A stretch of DNA of 64,000 bases from Anaspis maculata (taxonomy: Eukaryota > Arthropoda > Insecta > Coleoptera > Scraptiidae), in the NCBI GenBank assembly GCA_949128115.1, contig OX421963.1, forward strand, positions 57,965,306 through 58,029,305. Reading direction: 5' to 3'. This document shows positions 14,937 to 27,140 of this stretch, in pieces (positions within the stretch are counted from its first letter, which is position 1; each line of letters starts with the position of its first letter). The translations under genes were made by a program, and so were the position numbers. Below the pieces are notes generated by a model. The model was not told where the DNA came from and did no database searches. It saw only the letters and a program-made list of their open reading frames with translations.

Positions 14937-16006
14937 GAATTTAGAACAAACTCGTTTCGACCTTCTGGACCGCACTGGATTAGGTAGCAGGTTAGCACGA
15001 GCGGGCCTGATTGGAGTTCCGGTAGCATTTGGGGTCACCATGCATTGCGGGTCACCTTATAACTTATGTTTAGGGTGATACTTCTTTTTAAAGCTATGAC
15101 GTCACGTCAGGCCGATAGAAGACGTAATTATTTATCTTTGCGAAAGCATCTTTGCTTTCGGGTGAAACACAATGCATATAACCGTCGGTATTATCGCGCC
15201 GATGGGAGGGACCTGGGGATGGGCTACCGGCTTTACAATTGAAGTAAATTGATATGTTTTTCACCAATTTTGATTCTAAAGCTGGTAGCCCGTCGTCAGG
15301 TCCCGTAGCACTGACGGTTATGCATTGTTTTCCACCTGAAAGCGAAGGTGCTTTCGAAAAGATAATTAATTACGTGTTTGACAAGTTTTCCCCAGATACT
15401 AGCGGGACTTGAATCCGACCGGTACGTGCCAACCTGCTAGGTACCTAATAGTAAGGGAGACAGACGCGATTTTAGTACCCCTATCGAGTTATGTGTCGAG
15501 ACTATCATCTATGTATCGAGAAAATATGTGTAACCATGGAATGGCAATCCTGCCTAAAGTAAATCCTGCCGGAAATGCGATTTATAAAATAATTTTATTA
15601 TTTAATAAATTATAATTTATAAATAATAAATTTTAATATTATAATTTTTTCAACAATCACCCCTTCCACGGGCCACTGCCAGTAACGATAGTTGCTTAGC
15701 AGCACCATGTAAGTTCTGACAGTGGCGCGTCAAAGGGGTGATTGTTGTGTGCATCAACAATGTGACTGACATTTGTTGACAAGAATTTTGAAGGTTGTAT
15801 TCTACAATTTTTAAATTAATTAATCAATTGCATTTCCGGCAGGATTTACTTAGGCAGGATTGCCATTCCATGGTTGCACATTTTTTCGATACATATAGAT
15901 GATAGTCTCTACACATAACTCGATAGGGGTATTAAACATGCGTCCGTCTCCCGGACTATAATGCATTGCGGTTCAAAAAGTCTGAACGAGTTTGTCTCAA
16001 ATTCTA
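14937..16006. mobile_element. Nested fold-back elements
   Basis: Several inverted repeats occupy about 1.07 kb. Outer arms are about 14937-14985 and 15960-16006 (shared AGACAAACTCGTT-type core). A first inner palindrome has arms about 15120-15234 and 15277-15375. A second has arms about 15450-15579 and 15831-15953, sharing TGGAATGGCAATCCTGCC. Inside that, CAACAATCACCCCTT (near 15651) pairs with AAGGGGTGATTGTTG (near 15734). The pattern is that of fold-back elements inserted into one another. No coding sequence is seen. Confidence 0.75.
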
Positions 16007-16448
16007 TACGCATTTTTACGCCTTTAGCAGACTGCTTGGACATTTGTGTGATAGACTTCCTTTGCATAGTCTATACAACAAGTATACACTTATCAAACTG
16101 CTTCATCCTCCTTTTACTTTGACTGACTAGACCTCATCGATTAACTAGTAACAAGTGCATCATTACCGACATAACCTCCACTGTGAAAAGGTAGTATTCG
16201 CAAAACCACACAAATACCATCTTCCGGCGACCCTCATTGCAACTTTTACCTTTGTCCTTCGATGAAATTCAACTGATTCGACATCGCACTCACTGGCATG
16301 CGCCCATGTTTGCAATTAAATTGAAACATTCTAAAACATGAAGATCATTATCAGCACCTAACACTAGGTATAAGAGGTACAATCTCTGATCAATCAAGTT
16401 TTTCAAGGGGACAAACTTTTGAGCGGGACATTCCATACTAAAGGGTTT

Positions 16449-17033
16449 TCCAATAAGTATGTCCCAACTTTCAACATCAACTGCGGCAAGGGAGCTTAAA
16501 ATATAATTGTCAAACATTGACAGTTACCGTTTGTATATCGTGTCAAATCAAAATGGTAAGATCCTCCAAGGGTAAGATATACAGTTCAACAGCGCTCCGA
16601 AATCATCGTCATCTACCATCAAAATGCGTGTTCATGTCAACAACGATTTCACGGATGCGTTATTTCGAGGAATTCTGACATCAACTGGCCTCCAAGTTCA
16701 TGCGACCTCGTCTCTTTAGACTTCTTTCTTTGGGGGTATGTTAAATCTCAGGTCTACGAAAATAATTCCCAAGCAGTTCCAGAGTAGAAACGCATAATTC
16801 GACGAGCCATTGAGGATATCCCACGCGATATGTGCAAGAGAGTTGTTCAAAATTTCAAATTCTGGGCCGCCAGAATGCATTTAACCATCAGGCAAAGAAG
16901 AGGAGGACATTTGAATGACATAATTTTCAAAACATAATGAAATTGATTTGTCTACAAATCAAAATTACAATTTCCGGATTATCACTGGTACTTTTTATTC
17001 TATTCATTTGAAAGTTGGGACATACTTATTGGT
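16449..17033 (+). mobile_element. Decayed Tc1/mariner-like transposon
   Basis: The ends are an exact 24-bp inverted repeat: CCAATAAGTATGTCCCAACT begins at about 16450 and its complement ends at about 17032. Between them lies a broken transposase reading frame of the DDE/IS630-Tc1-mariner superfamily. At about 585 bp the element is internally deleted and cannot be autonomous. Confidence 0.75.
16675..16937 (+). pseudogene. Transposase C-terminal fragment (Tc1/mariner-like)
   Basis: Translation in one frame gives NWPPSSCDLVSLDFFLWGYV followed by KSQVYENNSQ, then a stop (TAG at 16785), then an IEDIPRDMCKRVVQN..R stretch ending in GGHLNDIIF. This is the usual third catalytic Asp context (WPPRSPDL-LDFFLWGYLK) and C-terminal tail of mobile-element transposases of this superfamily. 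The N-terminal DNA-binding part and the first two catalytic Asp are missing, so the gene is dead. Confidence 0.7.
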
Positions 17034-18687
17034 AGGTAGGTACGTCGTACAGGTGCTGAGAAGTTTTGACTGCCGAAAGTTCATAAATAATATTGGTTGC
17101 TGCTTATTTGGCACTTTAAATAATTTGATCAATAAATTTCACTGATGTCAAATCTAAATGTAGCAGCAAACATTCATTATTACATCACGAGAAATTTTCT
17201 ATGTGCCTTCTCACTGAATTCACCTGGTATGCACTCTACGGATCACGGATATTCAAAATGGCACAAAAAGTGAATTAAGCCAATTAAATGTCGATTTCTT
17301 CTACGGCGACTATGACCAACAAAAAATCTAAATAAAGCGCTGTGGTCTTCAATGAAGCGAACAGCAATTATTCGTTTATCGTTAATAAAACTGACGACCA
17401 CGATTTTAATTCACCATGTACACTTTCTTTCAAGTCGACGCGGCTTGATGTCAATTTGAGAGGCTCCGCTCAAGAATGCGAATTGCGCGAATGATAACGA
17501 GATCGTTAGCAATTCAACCATGACCTTTAACCATTAAGATTACTTCCAAAATAAATGTCATTCTTCTGGAGATCGCGATAGGTACCTTGATAGGAATGAT
17601 AGTACTACAGGGGTACCTACATGGTAGAGTTTTGGCATCCGCATGAATAAACAAGACGAAATAAAAAATCTGACGCCGAGTGACCTTTTTTCTCGCGGAT
17701 TGAAGAGAGAGATTTACCACGTGCGTTTCGGATCGCACGCGTAATTACGCAACTATTACGTATGGCATGCCATCTTCAAAACAAACTCCCTCCTCTTCTT
17801 CATATCGGCATCCACTTATGCATCATATGATACGTATTGGATATATGAAATATTTTACTCAGAGAAAGTGGAGAAATTAACAACTTTCACTGTTCGATGG
17901 ATGCATAGTGTGGCCACAGCGTTGTGCTTTAGGGTAGGTAGGTAGGTAACTCCGCGGGCTATTTTTTTTTTCATCGTGATATGTGTGACACACCTGAACA
18001 TCGGTATGCTGTTTGGAATTTATACTGACTGTTGTGTTGTGTACCGTTTCATTATTAAGTAACGACCACAATTGATGATGATTTAACGGGCAGCGGGCTG
18101 AAAATTGAAAGTGGTTTTCTGATGCGATGCGGCGAGTTCACCTTCGCAAAAGTGAATTGTGCATTTGCGATTATTGAGCTGGGATCGATGAAAAAAAGCC
18201 TTTCTTCATCTTCGCTGCATTTCTAATGAGGTCGCGCGCGGTATAAATAAGTTCCAAGTGGGTGCAATGAGGTATTATAGTCGTTGGACGGATGCATAAA
18301 GATCCATTATGAGGAAAACCTTTCAAGAAACCCGATGCAGAGGGGGAGTTGCGAATGTGATTAAGGAGTTGCGCTTAGATTATAAATTTCAATGAGCGCG
18401 CGTTAGTCTTGGATTAGAATTTTGAAATAATGTAATGAATGGAAATTAGAAAACGTTGATAAAATCAGTGCTAAGGGATTATGCGGTATATAGTTATGCA
18501 GAATCAAATTATGGGTTGGCGCCTTGAGTCGATCTCATTGTTAGAAGCCAGTCGTCACGGTCTAGTCAGTTCCACTTATTTTCGGTAGGACAAAATCGTG
18601 ATCTCGTCTAGGTACCTACTTCATTCCAAAGCAATGACTTAATTTAGTGCAAATATGTGCAGTGCGTAGTGAGCTGAAGTATAATAC

Positions 18688-18894
18688 TGTTACGATATTT
18701 CGCGTACGGGTTCGAATATAATTGAGACAATCGTTTTAAACACAAATTGTTTATTACTGCGTACAACTACAACAACTACACGCCAACAATTATCTACTTG
18801 GAATTATATCGCAGGTACTTCGCTTGTTTCGCACTCGTTACCACTTCGCATTCCAATTCAATACTGACGCGAGCTGCCGGCTGATGCCTTATAT
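18688..18894 (-). mobile_element. LTR-like fragment
   Basis: Read on the - strand this stretch has a TATATAAGG box at its start, then about 130 bp of unique sequence, an AATAAA at about 18754 and an end in CGTAACA. That order (TATA, poly(A) signal, ACA end) is what an LTR of a retrotransposon shows. Its upstream half seems to be cut by the TIR element at 18895. I see no internal pol or gag region next to it, so a solo LTR is likely. Identification is by layout only. Confidence 0.3.
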
Positions 18895-19454
18895 AGGGTG
18901 TTTTTTTTAGAGGTATAGAATTTCAATCAGCGATAGCGTTGGTGCTTGGGAAGATTTTGCCGTCATTTTCTCATCTAAATATTCATTAAGGCGATCATGC
19001 ACATGCACAATCACACAACTCCAGACAGTTTTTCAAAAATTATTATAAAACTTGGTTTTTTATACGGAATTTTCGTGCTTTTTGTGGATTTTTTTCTCCA
19101 ATTTCCAATTACCGGCCGATAAGATTTTGTATTTCAACTTTCTTAGACTTCTTTCATTTGGGGCTTGTGAAGTCTTTGGCTTTCCTGAATGAGTCCCGAA
19201 CTGTCCAGAGTCTTGGGGACAATATCGTAGGCCGTATTAGTTAGATAAAGCCTGATCCTTGCCAAGAAGCTACCCGAAATTGAATCTGTCTAAATTGAAA
19301 TTTAAAATAATAATTTGGAGCTGCCGTGCGATGGTGCGTGAGTATGAGCAAATGGCAAGCCTTTATAAGTATTTATATGAAAAATGACGGCAAAATCTTC
19401 CCAAGCACCAACGGTATCGCTGATTGAAGTTCTATACCTCTAAAAAAAACACCC
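18895..19454 (+). mobile_element. TIR element family T, copy 1
   Basis: About 560 bp, starting GGGTGTTTTTTTTAGAGG and ending in its complement. Terminal inverted repeats of about 75 bp read inward through GGTGCTTGGGAAGATTTTG to GCCGTCATTTT. Flanking TATA on both sides fits insertion at TA. Inside, about 19141-19290, a fossil transposase tail is readable in + orientation (LDFFHLGLVKSLAFLNES), recalling the LDFFLWG motif of Tc1/mariner-type enzymes. A second copy in inverted orientation is at 26330-26898. Confidence 0.75.
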
Positions 19455-19961
19455 TATATAAGGCCTCCGAATAGTGTTCCCGAACTTTCTGTCTACTTCC
19501 AGCAAATTCCATGGTGGTCCGGCATATGCGGTTTCTAGACCATTCCTGAATAATCGTACACATTACCCGTATAATTCTGCCGGGTTCTGGAGCGGCACCT
19601 CCGCCAAAATGAACAGATCTTTCTCGATCGAGCATTGAAGTCTCCATTCGGTTTCACGTACACGAACGCTCTGGAATGCACCAGATCGCTCCACACCTCC
19701 ACACTGTGATCTAATGGATGGAAAAATCCAGAAAGATCGAGTGTTTACCAATATGTACGGGATCGCCGCTCGTAACAATACTTAATTTGATTTTAATCTC
19801 TTTTCACGATTTTTCAATAGGTACCACCCGTTCTATCAATTTTTTGTTCAAGCACAATCATAAGAACCCTGCAACAAAAGACTTTTCTGTCTTTGGCAAC
19901 GGGCTACACGTTATCTACAAAAAAAGTCTTTGGAGTGAAATTTTGATTGTGAGATTGTCGG

Positions 19962-20095
19962 GAAAGGGTGTAAGCTTGTTTGATACTCGATGCAACATGA
20001 AACACCAGTGCTGAAACGTGAAATTGGAAATTGGGAGATCCTCCAGTGTCGTACCGGGAAAAGTGATAGGGACGCTGCACCGAGTTTTTCTCTGA
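19962..20095 (+). repeat. Interspersed repeat, copy 1
   Basis: Direct copy of 21582-21705, sharing AAGCTTGTTTGAT-type start, AACATGAAACACC, and a CCTCCAGTGTCGTACC block followed by GGGAAA and GATAGGG. Divergence is moderate. Function unknown; no coding frame is shared. Confidence 0.55.
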
Positions 20096-20780
20096 ACTGA
20101 GGCTGTGCGTAGCCCGTCATCTACCACCAGCACCATGCTATAGGCTCACAGCTAAAGTCTGTTTTTCCGACATTTGCATTTTTATCGTCAGATGTCTTGA
20201 GATTTTCCAAGATTTCTACGTGAAATGCGAGTTCTATTTCAGCGACAGAAAAACAGACTTTTTCACCTCGATTACATTGTCATGAAACTTGGTGGAGACC
20301 ACAATGCGCAGTTGAAACACACACCTGCATGATTGGCGGAGGAGCCGTGCACAACTTCAGTTAGCTACTGGATAGACTACACGCTACACAGCAGTTACCA
20401 GCTACGTAAACTTGTATAAACATGAACTAAAAATTTCTGAAAAGGACCCACCTCCAATGTTTTGCTGCACTTTTTTTTTCTGGGAAGGAGTTTATTTTCA
20501 AAAAGGACATAACTAGGGTATTTCCAATCTTGTCATTTTACCCCCCTAGGCTCCTAGCATTGTCTCCTAGGCTAGGCTACCCGGCTGCCTTTTCTATAAA
20601 AATTCAAATGGGAGTTCGGGTCGAGTGTTAGGTACATCGTTTTGAAAGTCTTTCCATTTTCTTCACAGCAAATCTATCAACCCATTCCAAAGTTTTTTTT
20701 TTAATTTGATTCTTTTTACCTATTAGGTATTGATATTGTACTTGAAAAATCAGTTGATCTCTTTAGTAAACGTCTTAGAT

Positions 20781-21060
20781 TGAAAGAAAACACGAACACC
20801 AAATTCAAGCAATCATTTTTCACTCCATGGTTGGAATCAATTTGGGGTAGGGGTTGAAATGACCCTTCCACAATTTTCAATCACTACAACAGAGGCTGAG
20901 ATGAGTTATACTGTTCTTCCAAATACCTTAAATTTCCTTCCTAAATTTAGAATAGGGGGTTAGAAATCAGCCCTCAATCTCTTCTACCCCCTACCTGACT
21001 TACTTTCAATCATGGAGTGAGAAATGATGATTTCAATTTGATTTATGTGTTTTCAATGTG
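20781..21060. mobile_element. Inverted-repeat element
   Basis: Arms about 20781-20838 and 21004-21060 are complementary around CACTCCATG / CATGGAGTG, with AATTCAAGCAATCATTT matched by AAATGATGATTTCAATT. Further in, GGGGTAGGGG pairs loosely with CTACCCCCTA. Noncoding. Confidence 0.6.
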
Positions 21061-21581
21061 TTTTCTGATGAACTAATATGTCTACTGAAGAGATCAACTG
21101 CTTTTTCGAATGAAAAAAAAAAGGGGGAAAATAATCGATTTTGAAAAAGTCATAACTTCTGAACGGGTTGTTAGATTTCCATTTTTTCAAACTGTCGTAA
21201 AGAGAATTGAAAGACCTTTGATATGATATGCAACTTGACTTATTCTCATTTAAAATTTTTGAGAGAGGACTCACTCGGCCTGTTTTGGCTTTTTTCAAGG
21301 AAAAAAATGTGCAACGAGAACAATCCAACATAAAAATCATTCTGTATAGGTATTATTCACTGAATCACTAGTATCACTATCACAAGCATAACGTAACTAC
21401 CTGCTTAAAATGATTTTCCCATAATAATTTTCCTGAACCCAAAAACCTTGAAAACCCAAAGAATCTAAGAGGGCTGAAGCTGGACAGCAAAAAATACATA
21501 AATCCTTGCTTCACCATAAGCTTATTCGAACTTGAGTTCCAACAATTCTATCAAATGCCAATGGCTCATGTATAGGTGTAT

Positions 21582-21705
21582 GAGTGTGAGCTTGTTTGAT
21601 GCTTGCTGAAACGTGAGACACCATCAGTGCTACGTGAAACTGGGGGGTCCTCCAGTGTCGTACCCGGGAAAGCGATAGGGGGCTGCAGAGGTCCTCCTAC
21701 CTAGG
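21582..21705 (+). repeat. Interspersed repeat, copy 2
   Basis: Second copy of the repeat at 19962-20095, in the same orientation about 1.6 kb downstream. It shares the CCTCCAGTGTCGTACC block. Confidence 0.55.
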
Positions 21706-23763
21706 TAAACTGGCTTATAGAATGTATGTTTCAATCGTAAGATTTGGAAAAGTCCAACCTTTCAATAATACAGGTTAATTGTTAAATGCCGCCTTATGTG
21801 CGATCGGAGCAAGCCGCAGGTGAGAACGATTGAACAATCAAATTAATTACGGACGGAACAATGGAACCGCTGTGAACAGTGAATAGTAATGAAATGAAAG
21901 GGTCGTCGAAAGCCATCCAAGAGGTGTGAGTGATGCGTATGAAACTAGTATCTATCAACCAGTTCACCTGTTGTTGGCAGAGTGTAAGAGCTAGATAAGT
22001 ACAACTAATACTACCATGTAGTACTTTCTCCGCATCTAGAACTCTAGAGTTACGACAGGCATTCCATGGATTGTCTACTGGGCGGCTTCTTGTCGGTAAC
22101 GTAACATGAACTAATTATGTCACAAGCTCTGGTAGCACAGAGCTTAATTATTGCCATCCTTCCTGCTCACCGTGCGCTGCTAATTCCTAAAGCAAACACC
22201 TGCAAAGGTTAAGAAATTCGAAGAGGTGAGATGGATGGCTCGTTTGTTTTGGTGGGTGAGTGTGTCTTGGGTAATGTCTCACACGCAGAAAGTTATGATG
22301 AATGGAGGTGTGGTTGAAAAATCAAATGACTCGCAAAACTGACATCTACTGAAAGCTGTAACGTTGTGAAAATATATTACATACACAAAAAAAAGCACCA
22401 TTTTGAGGTTTGGAAAATTCACTATATTGCTGTTGAAATTAATGCTGATGCAGTAGATAAAAGTTGCATTTGTAGAACTTCGTTTATCTTCGCTTCAAGA
22501 AAGCTTCGCTGGTTTGATATCAGATAATAAAGGGACCATTTTACACTCGGTGAATTTCTTGAAAACAAAACCTTCGAGATAGTTCGAAAAATGTATCGAT
22601 AAAACTATTAGCTCTTGTGGTATTACATACGATGAAATAATTCTCGAGAAAAACAGTCTTTTATAATTTAACAACCTTATGGTGTCCCATTGAATATGTG
22701 AGAAATTTACCCCCCTATAGCCGCTAGTATTCTACGTACAGGGTAAAATAAATGTTTCTTCAATATTTTTCATCTTGAAGGAATCCATCCGGACAAAGAC
22801 CATTTCTTCATTCAAGATAAAAAAATGTCACATTCCTCAAACTGCTAAAACATGACAAACAAACATGAAACACTCTTCTTTTCTTTTTTTCCTGGGTCAC
22901 GTAAGTTCTGATGATTATCTGATCCATTTCAATTGAGAGCCTAGAGTATTCGGGAAAACATATTGAAAATTTATATTTCTGCACTCAGTGAAGCTACTGG
23001 CTACTATTATAGCACTACGCATTTTTGCGAAAAATAGAAGCCGATTCTTTAAGCTGTCTAGGATTAGTGTGTGCCTCCCTGGTAATACTCTGCATGTTGG
23101 TCAAAATCAAAAATCAAAATCAACAACTGGTCAACGGGCAACACTTTATCTACAAAAAGGTTTTTTGTTGGCAGTTAAATCCAGAGCTAAGTTATGTTAC
23201 AGAATTTTCAACAGGCTTTAACATGAAGAAGAATCAGATTACTGATTATCTTTTTCATTATCACAATTATTTTTAAAATACGAATACCCAATAAGTACAT
23301 AATAAGTGAAAAACTTGAATTCATCTCCGGTATATACTCTCGACAACGTCCCACAAAACCGCGGCTATTATAGATATCTGTTAGTAAGAATAGAGAAATA
23401 CCGACCTGATGGAAGTACCAACTTTCTTTGCAACAAGCTAGAGCAGAAAATATTACAAAAAAATATTATCTAATGTTATAAAATAAGAATGATCCTATAC
23501 CTAATATCTAGCTTCTCACATGGTGTTCTGCGTGAGATTTCATAATAATAGATAATAATTATTATTGTAGGCAGACAGCTCCGTGACACACTTATGTTTT
23601 TTGAGACAATTAAATGGCTCCTAATGGTTGAGCTGTCGCTGAGAAATGATCTCTTCATCAATAATACCATTTCCAGTTGCACCATATCTAACGATTTACA
23701 AATCTATATTTAATAGCAGCAATTTATTAGTGATTATAGAGCATCTTGCAGTGATCTCGAAAA

Positions 23764-23772
23764 ATGGAGCTT
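23764..23772 (+). CDS. Cht6: Alternative candidate first coding exon of Cht6 (ATG GAG CTT)
   Basis: CGAAAAATGGAGCTT is followed by the donor GTGAGT at 23773, phase 0. An acceptor-like CATCTTGCAG ends at 23750. It could therefore be a short internal 5' exon giving an N-terminus MEL before TDICRWLFLLF. The donor has T at the last exon base, which is weaker than the rival at 1236. Either, both (alternative promoters) or neither may be used. Confidence 0.3.
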
Positions 23773-25597
23773 GTGAGTTATCAATCAATCTCTTATTTGC
23801 AACAAAGTAGTAATACAAGCAAAAAACTTGGGAAATGGATTACAGTAATGTCCTGCTACTCACAAAGCAGTTATTAAAGTATGAATATAAAGATTTATCG
23901 CGCCAAACCAACTGCAAACTGAAAATTATGAAATGGTCTTTTTCAACTTTGTGTAATATTTGTGTGTGTTTGTATGTGCTACGAGTTTTGTAATGGTTTA
24001 GCTAAATGAAACATGTACTTTCAGGATAATTTTATATGACTTAACTGTTATTATGTTTTCACTTGCAATAATTATTGTTCATGATTTTTTCAATTCTGGT
24101 TGGTGTGCAAGTGTGCAGAGTCGACCTTTTGCATGCATGTATATAATATTATTTGACACCATAAATAACGGCACTCCTCAGCACGAACATTTTCGCTGAA
24201 TGATTAGAATTTTCATGTGAAATTAAAGGTCTTCATAATGCTTAATAAATTCGATGTAACGAGATACAGAGTTATCCTTTGGTGATCTTATGTACTCGTA
24301 TGTTTGGGTGGGGACTTTCTAAATTTCAGTTCTCACAGCGTTCTTTCTCTACAGACAGCTACCGGCCTAAAAGGATTGTTTGGACTTTGTTAGGCTTCAT
24401 CGAAGCAACGTTGGCTTCGCTGCCTTGAGGGCCATGCACTTTACCTCTAGATAGGTTGTAGAATGCATGACTCCTTTCGGCAAATACTTTTTGAAGCTGG
24501 CTAAAATAATTATTGTGTAAAGCTACCCATTCGTTTCCAGGATACATTGCGTTGAAACTTGAGGTAAAAATAAGTTTCTTTCCAATAAAAGGCAAACAGA
24601 TGACAAAACCACTTTGAGAGTTTGAAAAATTAGGCATAAAAATTTATTCGTCGCTATTTGTCGTAATGAAAAGAATTATGATCTAGAGAAAAAAGTCAAA
24701 ACTCCATTTTTTTAGGGATTTCGTCCTAGGATGAGTCAAGGAACTGTATCTCTAAAGCCATCCATGACATATGTGAGGAATTACCCTGTATATGTATATG
24801 GCCCACCATGACATAGGTATAACTTTCGAAGTGCTCCTTTCCCCCTTTAATGATGTTGACGGAACAGTTCCTTGGCGTGATTCATAAATTGGTTCGATTG
24901 TCATTGAAATTAATTCTGGATGTCCCCTCTGACTTGTTCAACGCCATGCACGGTATACCTACTCCCCAAAAAAATAATGAATGGATCTAGTTATTTGGTA
25001 CAAAATTTCGAGAAATATTAGTTATTATCAAATTTCATTGAATCAGGCAGATATGTCAAACCTTAGCCAAAATATTGCCTTTAAAAATTTTAGCTCAAAC
25101 TGTAGCTTAAATACACGCAAATCTTGAACACAGCACATGAGATCTTTATCGCGGCTTGTCACTTTTCACACCAAAAACTATTACCAGCCTAATTTTTGCG
25201 TTGAACCAATGTCTCTAATCCCCACTTCAACCTGTCGGCCGTAGAGATGAACTAATTTCATGTTATCGCCCTACACCAGGGGTTATAGTCTGTAATAATT
25301 ATTATTTCTTGTTAAATTGAGGCAACTTCAATTGTAAAAACCGCCGATATGATAAAGAGGAAATAAGAAACATTAATTTGTCAAGCTCGCGGCTTCAAGT
25401 CGAACATCGATTCATAAAGTAATCAATAGCACTTATTGACAACGTTATAGTCACTTGAATATGACACTGAGATCAGTTGACCCAAATGGCTGAAGGCCCT
25501 TATTATCAACACATTCTGATGCGCCTTTAGTTTAAAGGATCTTAGGGCTTTACGTTTACCTCCGAATTTTCCTGTTCCATGTTAAAAACATGAAAAA

Positions 25598-25766
25598 CTA
25601 TTCTTGAAAGTGCGGGAGAAACTCCCTGGGAGTTTTATTTAATCAGTACTAAACTGCTGTAGGGAAAGTTGCCTAAAAAACACGATTTTAGGCAACATTC
25701 ACTACATCAGTGTACTGCTTAATGTATTTTACTCCCAGGGAGCTTCTCGCACACTTTCAAGAATAG
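25598..25766. mobile_element. MITE family B, copy 1
   Basis: A 169-bp palindromic element beginning CTATTCTTGAAAGTG and ending in its complement, with an inner CTCCCTGGGAGTTTTAT and a central TAGGCAAC core. A second copy with the same centre is at 63073-63243. Confidence 0.8.
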
Positions 25767-25797
25767 CTACCCAGGTAGATGAGACCACAGTAACGGG

Positions 25798-25903
25798 TGA
25801 TTTTTTTTTTCAATTCTGCGTCCAAGTATGCTGTGCTCCAGCCAAAAAGAGCCTCATTTGGCCAGAGCACAGCATGCTTGGACGCCAGATTTAAAAAAAA
25901 AAA
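25798..25903. repeat. Hairpin
   Basis: GCGTCCAAGTATGCTGTGCT pairs with AGCACAGCATGCTTGGACGC with one mismatch, flanked by complementary T- and A-runs. The loop is short. It is probably a tiny MITE remnant. Open frames that cross it on both strands are a by-product of the symmetry. Confidence 0.7.
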
Positions 25904-26329
25904 GTTATATTTTTTCCAAGTTCTGCACTGAAAATACTGAATTGTCATGTATACCAGAAAATTGGTATCCAATACTATTTGTAGATATTATATACGTTGC
26001 CAAGAGTAACAAAGAATATGCCATACTACTACAGTTGATGGTGTCTCAATTTTCTCCAACAACTCTTCATTGACCAGACACTACTCTCAGTGACATGCGT
26101 TTCGTTCACAATAGAACCCTACAAGTCGAGGCAGAAATTTCAAAACACGCGGAAAACAAACATTTTCTCGGATTCATGTTACTCTTACACAATCAATTGC
26201 TCACGCCTCTTGGAAAACTTCATCTAACCAAGACACTATCGACGGACATGCATAAAATTACTAAACTCGCCAAGGGAAAACCTGACATCTGTCTAAAACA
26301 ACGGAAAATCAACATCATGTATAAGGGGT

Positions 26330-26898
26330 GTTTTTTTTTTTAGAGGTATAGAACTTAAATCAGCGATAGCGTTGGTGCTTGGGAAGATTTTGCCGTCATT
26401 TTTCCATATAAATACTCATAAAGGCTTGCCATTTGCTCATACTCACGCACAATCGCACGGCAGCTCGAAATTATTATTTTAAATTCCAATTTAGATAGGT
26501 TCAATTTCGGGTAGCTTCTTGGCAAGGATCAGGCTCTATCTAACTAATACGGCCAACGATATTCTCCCCAAGACCTTGGACAGTTCAGGACTCATTCAGG
26601 AAAGCCAGATACTTCACAATCCCCAAATGAAAGAAGTCTAAGGAAGTTCAAATACAAAATCTTATCGGCCGGTATTTGAAAATTGGAAAAAAATCCACAA
26701 AAAGCACGAAAATTCCGTATAAAAAACCAAGTTTTATGATCATTTTTGAAAAACTGTCTGGAGTTGTGCGATTGTGCATGTGCATGATCAAATGGCAAAC
26801 CTTAATAAATATTTGGATGAAAAAATGACGGCAAAATCTTCCCAAGCACCAACGCTATAGCTGATTGAAGTTCTATACCTCTGAAAAAAAAAAACACC
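26330..26898 (-). mobile_element. TIR element family T, copy 2
   Basis: Same element as 18895-19454 but in opposite orientation, with the same ~75-bp terminal repeats around a GGTGTTTTTTT end. The fossil transposase tail now reads on the - strand (about 26640-26540). The interior is diverged by scattered substitutions from copy 1, so both are old. The two copies are 7 kb apart and inverted, so they could pair in a transcript. Confidence 0.75.
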
Positions 26899-27140
26899 CG
26901 TTACAATTCCCTTTCCACTTGTCCGGTGTCAGTGGAACAAATTCCCTGGCTACTTTCCAACCAATGCTGTCGCCCAGGCGACGGCGACGGTTTGCCGGCG
27001 CCGGTGACAGCTAGTCCTGCTCTATATAATCCTCGTACATGAAAGCCCAGTCATTTCTGACATAATTATCGAGTAAAGCCCATTTCAATAAATAATATTA
27101 CTGTCCTGGCTTCACTGTGCATTTATGCAATGGCATAACG
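26899..27140 (+). mobile_element. LTR-like segment
   Basis: About 240 bp with a CTATATAATCC TATA-like box near 27022 and a TTCAATAAATAAT poly(A)-like signal near 27088. It is flanked on both sides by GTTAC. The layout recalls a solo LTR, but the usual TG..CA ends are not clear and no internal region is present. It abuts TIR element copy 2, just as the LTR-like piece at 18.7 kb abuts copy 1. Confidence 0.22.

Noticed and set aside
16553..16558. ATG followed directly by GTAAGA, phase 0, as a possible first Cht6 exon
   Set aside because: It lies inside the decayed mariner-like element, so it is much less likely than the sites at 1230 and 23764.
24359..24637. 92-codon frame on the - strand in intron 1
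   Set aside because: No domain recognised; neighbouring sequence gives no matching exon.
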